The notes below the pieces were generated by a model. The model saw nothing but the letters and a program-made list of their open reading frames with translations, was not told the DNA's origin and did no database searches. Of a stretch of DNA of 64,000 bases, positions 61,159-64,000 are shown piece after piece. Where the stretch lies: positions 124,001-188,000 of the forward strand of contig NZ_MWXA01000002.1 of assembly GCF_002259795.1 (NCBI RefSeq), in the 5' to 3' direction. Position numbers and translations under genes: made by a program. The DNA comes from Bifidobacterium aquikefiri (lineage in GTDB: Bacteria; Actinomycetota; Actinomycetes; Actinomycetales; Bifidobacteriaceae). Each line of letters starts with the position of its first letter. Positions within the stretch are counted from its first letter, which is position 1.

Positions 61159-63033
61159 ATGACGTCAAGAGCAACGCGACGTGACGATATAATTTCACAG
61201 CCAGAACATGCAGGCACTGAACGGAAAGATGTTCGCAGACAGATGACACCGGAGTCGTTTACGACTCGCGGGACAGATACCTTGCGTGTGTTGCTTTCAA
61301 GTCTGCGTGAATTCAAGAAGACGACGTTGCTGGCGCCTGGGTTCGTATTCGTCGAGGGCATTCTCGAAATCATCATCCCCACCATCATGGCGGCGCTGAT
61401 CGATGAGGGAATAACCGGCAGGAACATCAGCGCGCTATGGCGTTTTGGGATTATTCTGCTCTGTTGTTCGGCAGTGTCGTTGACCTGTGGATTCCTTTCA
61501 GGAAAATATGCGGCTTATGCTGCTTCGGGCCTTGCGAAAAACCTTCGCGGCGACATGTTCGACCGAATGCAGTCCTTCAGCTTTACGAATATCGACCGCT
61601 TCTCCACCGGATCGATCATCACACGGCTGACCACCGATGTCACCAACATCCAGAACGCCTTTCAGATGATTGTTCGTCTCGGCATGCGTGCGCCGGTCAT
61701 GGTCATTGTGTCGTGGATTTTCGCATTCCGCATCAGTCCTTCGATATCCGTGATCTTCCTGATCACCATTCCAGTTCTCGGCATCGGTCTGATGGCCTTG
61801 GCGTGGTTCGTTCACCCGATCTTCGAGCGCGTCTTCCGCACCTATGATGTGCTCAACAATACGGTCGACGAGAATTTGCAGGCGGTACGCGTGGTGAAAT
61901 CGTATAACCGCGAGAATTTTGAAGTCCACAAGTTTTCGAAGATATCTCAGCTGATCTATAAGAACTTCGTCAAGGCCGAGAAGGTTCTGAGCTTTAATAT
62001 GCCTTTGATGCAGTTATGCATGTATGCGACGATGATCGTGATTGCGTGGGCTGGCGCACACCAGATCGTGGCATCAGGCAACGTTTCCTCACTCGGACTC
62101 ACCACCGGCGATCTGACTGCTCTGGTCACCTACGCCATGCAGATTCTGATGAGCATGATGATGCTTTCGATGATCTTCGTCATGGTGATCATTTCGCGCG
62201 CATCTGCCGAACGAATCACGCAGCTGCTTGTTGAACAAAGCACGGTCACCAATCCGGCACACCCCATCACGAAGGTTGCCGATGGTTCCATAGCATTCGA
62301 CAACGTGACATTCCGATACGCAAGCAGTTCCGAAAAGCCAGTGCTGAATCATCTCTCACTCTCGATTCCAAGCGGCATAACGGTCGGCATCGTGGGCGGA
62401 ACCGGCTCATCGAAGTCAAGCCTTGTTCAGCTCATTCCACGGCTCTATGATGTGACAGGCGGCTCACTGAAGGTGGGTGGCGTGAACGTCAAGGCATACG
62501 ATCTTGAAACCCTACGTGATGCAGTGGCGATGGTACTGCAGAAAAACCTGCTGTTCACTGGAACGATCAGAGAAAATCTGTGCTGGGGCAATCCAAAGGC
62601 AACTGACGAGGAAATCGTTCATGCATGCAAGCTCGCCCAGGCTGATGGCTTCATTCGTGAATTCGCAGACGGATACGACACCCATATCGATGAGGGTGGC
62701 ACAAACGTCTCGGGAGGCCAGCGGCAGCGCATCTGCATCGCGAGGGCATTGCTCAAGAAGCCGCAGATTCTGATTCTCGATGATTCCACAAGTGCAGTGG
62801 ACACGAATACAGATCGGCTCATTCGCCATGCGTTCCATGAAGAGATTCCCGACACAACCAAGATCATCATCGCTCAGCGCATTGCTTCGGTACAGGAATC
62901 AGATCTGATCATCGTGATGAAGGATGGGGAGATCATCGATGAGGGGACACACGATGAGCTGCTTGAAAGCAGTGAGGAATATCGCGAAATCTATGAGTCA
63001 CAGACCCAGAACAAGGAGGTGGCACAGGCATGA
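61159..63033 (+). CDS. Multidrug-type ABC exporter, subunit 1
   Basis: This is a half-transporter of about 624 residues. Six helices (about 55-330) are followed by an ATPase domain. Walker A reads GIVGGTGSSKSSLV, with Ser where most have Gly before the Lys, a variant found in this subfamily. Q-loop VLQKNLLF, signature NVSGGQRQR, Walker B ILILDDSTSAVD with Asp replacing the usual catalytic Glu (DD for DE), and switch region IIAQRIASV, where Gln replaces the usual His. That set points to a degenerate nucleotide site in a heterodimer (LmrCD-like). ATG at 61159 has AGGAAGGA upstream; a TTG at 61126 overlaps the MarR stop. Confidence 0.9.
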   Translation: MTSRATRRDDIISQPEHAGTERKDVRRQMTPESFTTRGTDTLRVLLSSLREFKKTTLLAPGFVFVEGILEIIIPTIMAALIDEGITGRNISALWRFGIILLCCSAVSLTCGFLSGKYAAYAASGLAKNLRGDMFDRMQSFSFTNIDRFSTGSIITRLTTDVTNIQNAFQMIVRLGMRAPVMVIVSWIFAFRISPSISVIFLITIPVLGIGLMALAWFVHPIFERVFRTYDVLNNTVDENLQAVRVVKSYNRENFEVHKFSKISQLIYKNFVKAEKVLSFNMPLMQLCMYATMIVIAWAGAHQIVASGNVSSLGLTTGDLTALVTYAMQILMSMMMLSMIFVMVIISRASAERITQLLVEQSTVTNPAHPITKVADGSIAFDNVTFRYASSSEKPVLNHLSLSIPSGITVGIVGGTGSSKSSLVQLIPRLYDVTGGSLKVGGVNVKAYDLETLRDAVAMVLQKNLLFTGTIRENLCWGNPKATDEEIVHACKLAQADGFIREFADGYDTHIDEGGTNVSGGQRQRICIARALLKKPQILILDDSTSAVDTNTDRLIRHAFHEEIPDTTKIIIAQRIASVQESDLIIVMKDGEIIDEGTHDELLESSEEYREIYESQTQNKEVAQA

Positions 63034-64000
63034 GCACCGCTACTGAAGCACAGCAGCCAGGGAAGGCAACGCAGGCGCCAAAGGCTCTGAACCATGGCAA
63101 CGCACCACAATCAGACAACGCGAACATGAGTCGGTCGAAAGCCTCACGCAAGGCCGCACCCGGAACCACAAAGCGTCTTTTCAGATACATTCTCAGATAC
63201 CGGTGGCGTGTCATCGTCATCGTGCTTTCGATCCTCATTTCTGCTGCAGCACAGGCTGGTTCCGCACTCTTCTTGCAGACACTTGTCGACAGTTACATTC
63301 TGCCGCTTGTAGGCGCGACGAATCCGAATTGGGAACCGCTGCTGCAAGCCCTCGTGCTCATGGGGCTGCTCTATGGCTTGGGCACCTTCAGCACATGGCT
63401 CTATAACTGGCTGCTCGTCGGAGTCGAGCAGGGAACCCTGAAGGACATTCGCGATCAGATGTTCGCCCATCAGCAGCATCTTCCCATCGGATATTTCGAC
63501 TCGCACGAGCATGGCGACGTGATGAGCCGCTACACAAATGACACCGATACGCTTCGTCAGGCAATCAGCCAGTCCTTGCCACAGATGTTCTCTTCAATTG
63601 TGACGGCTCTCGCCTCTCTGATCGCCATGGCCTGGCTTTCCATCCCATTCACGCTGTTCACCATTGTGTTCAGCGTTCTGCTCATCGTCGTCGTGCGCAT
63701 GCTGGTCACGAGAAGCGGCCACTTCTTCATCATTCAGCAAGAGGCCCTGGGCGATGTCAACGGTTTCGTCGAGGAATCGGTCAATGGTCAGAAGATCATC
63801 AAGGTGTTCAATCATGAACAGCAGACTGCGGACACGTTCCATAGGAAGAACGCGCTCCTGTTCGATGCCAGCGCTCAGGCAAACATGTACGGCAACACGA
63901 CGATGCCAGTCGTTGCCAACATGGGATATCTGCTCTACATCCTGGTTGCCATAACCGGCGGCATCACGGCGATCTCCGGCTGGGGAAACTTCGGACTCTC
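63030..64000 (+). CDS. Multidrug-type ABC exporter, subunit 2 (cut by window end)
   Basis: The ATG overlaps the preceding stop (ATGA), showing tight coupling. About 323 residues are visible: a 45-residue Ala/Lys/Ser-rich N-terminal tail, then a transmembrane domain (LFRYILRYRWRVIVIVLSIL onward) with EHGDVMSRYTNDTDTLRQAI and GFVEESVNGQKIIKVFNHEQ loops typical of bacterial exporters. The ATPase domain lies past the window. It is the partner of the first subunit, and probably holds the canonical catalytic site. Confidence 0.9.
   Translation, partial: MSTATEAQQPGKATQAPKALNHGNAPQSDNANMSRSKASRKAAPGTTKRLFRYILRYRWRVIVIVLSILISAAAQAGSALFLQTLVDSYILPLVGATNPNWEPLLQALVLMGLLYGLGTFSTWLYNWLLVGVEQGTLKDIRDQMFAHQQHLPIGYFDSHEHGDVMSRYTNDTDTLRQAISQSLPQMFSSIVTALASLIAMAWLSIPFTLFTIVFSVLLIVVVRMLVTRSGHFFIIQQEALGDVNGFVEESVNGQKIIKVFNHEQQTADTFHRKNALLFDASAQANMYGNTTMPVVANMGYLLYILVAITGGITAISGWGNFGL

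Noticed and set aside
61159-63033. GSSKS Walker A as a sign of a broken exporter gene
   Set aside because: This variant occurs in intact heterodimeric exporters; the frame, signature and overlaps are all maintained.

Overview
The window looks like chromosomal DNA of a Bifidobacterium (Actinobacteria). The best evidence is a sucrose phosphorylase of the bifidobacterial type with its own LacI regulator, an IS30 remnant resembling bifidobacterial copies as I remember them, the many LacI-controlled sugar genes, and the moderately GC-rich coding style. I cannot name the species. There is no rRNA, prophage or CRISPR array. Two tRNAs are present (Gly-CCC and Leu-CAG).

Layout. 1-7.7 kb: ilvC, an MHS-type symporter, sucrose phosphorylase with its LacI regulator, and purA. 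7.8-11.9 kb: an accessory insert holding a large LPXTG adhesin/pilin-like gene. It is bounded by a duplicated 3' end of fba, contains an IS30 remnant and palindromic repeats, and has an 11-base G tract in front of the adhesin start. 11.9-18.2 kb: fba, a GntR/UTRA regulator, and an operon of an APH-fold kinase, an ethanolamine-type permease and a class III aminotransferase-fold protein that looks like a phospho-lyase. Together these suggest a cofactor-B12-independent amino-alcohol (ethanolamine) degradation route. 18.6-25.8 kb: an endonuclease III-like protein, a complete polar amino acid ABC importer interleaved with a thiazoline-carboxylate hydrolase-like gene and an opine-dehydrogenase-like gene, then a MerR regulator translationally coupled to an EamA exporter.

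26-31.6 kb: tRNA-Gly, htpX, a HtrA protease with a very long low-complexity N-terminus, tgt and tRNA-Leu. 31.6-32.5 kb is a gene-free block of dispersed and tandem repeats. 32.5-39.4 kb: a taurine/nitrate/THI5-type ABC importer, a 50-residue coupled small protein, an amidase, an IclR regulator and a DHA2 exporter, apparently one catabolic unit of unknown substrate. 39.5-45.3 kb: an ascorbate-type PTS (IIC, IIB, IIA) with the general PTS genes ptsI and ptsH and a LacI regulator.

45.3-54.8 kb: an MFS exporter, a binding protein-permease fusion for amino acids, L-asparaginase with an amino acid permease, a second divergent amino acid permease, murI, a RibD-type reductase and a DUF2200 protein. 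54.8-55.8 kb is gene-poor with a 16-bp tandem repeat. 55.8-60.4 kb: an MFS sugar transporter, a GH13 alpha-glucosidase and a LacI regulator with a double operator. 60.5-64 kb: a MarR regulator with a 9-base G tract at its start, and a heterodimeric multidrug-type ABC exporter whose second subunit runs off the window.

The strongest leads are the kinase/permease/phospho-lyase operon, the importer with thiazoline hydrolase and opine dehydrogenase, the G-tract adhesin in its duplicated-fba scar, and a set of long fold-back elements near 26.2, 48.4 and 51.3 kb.
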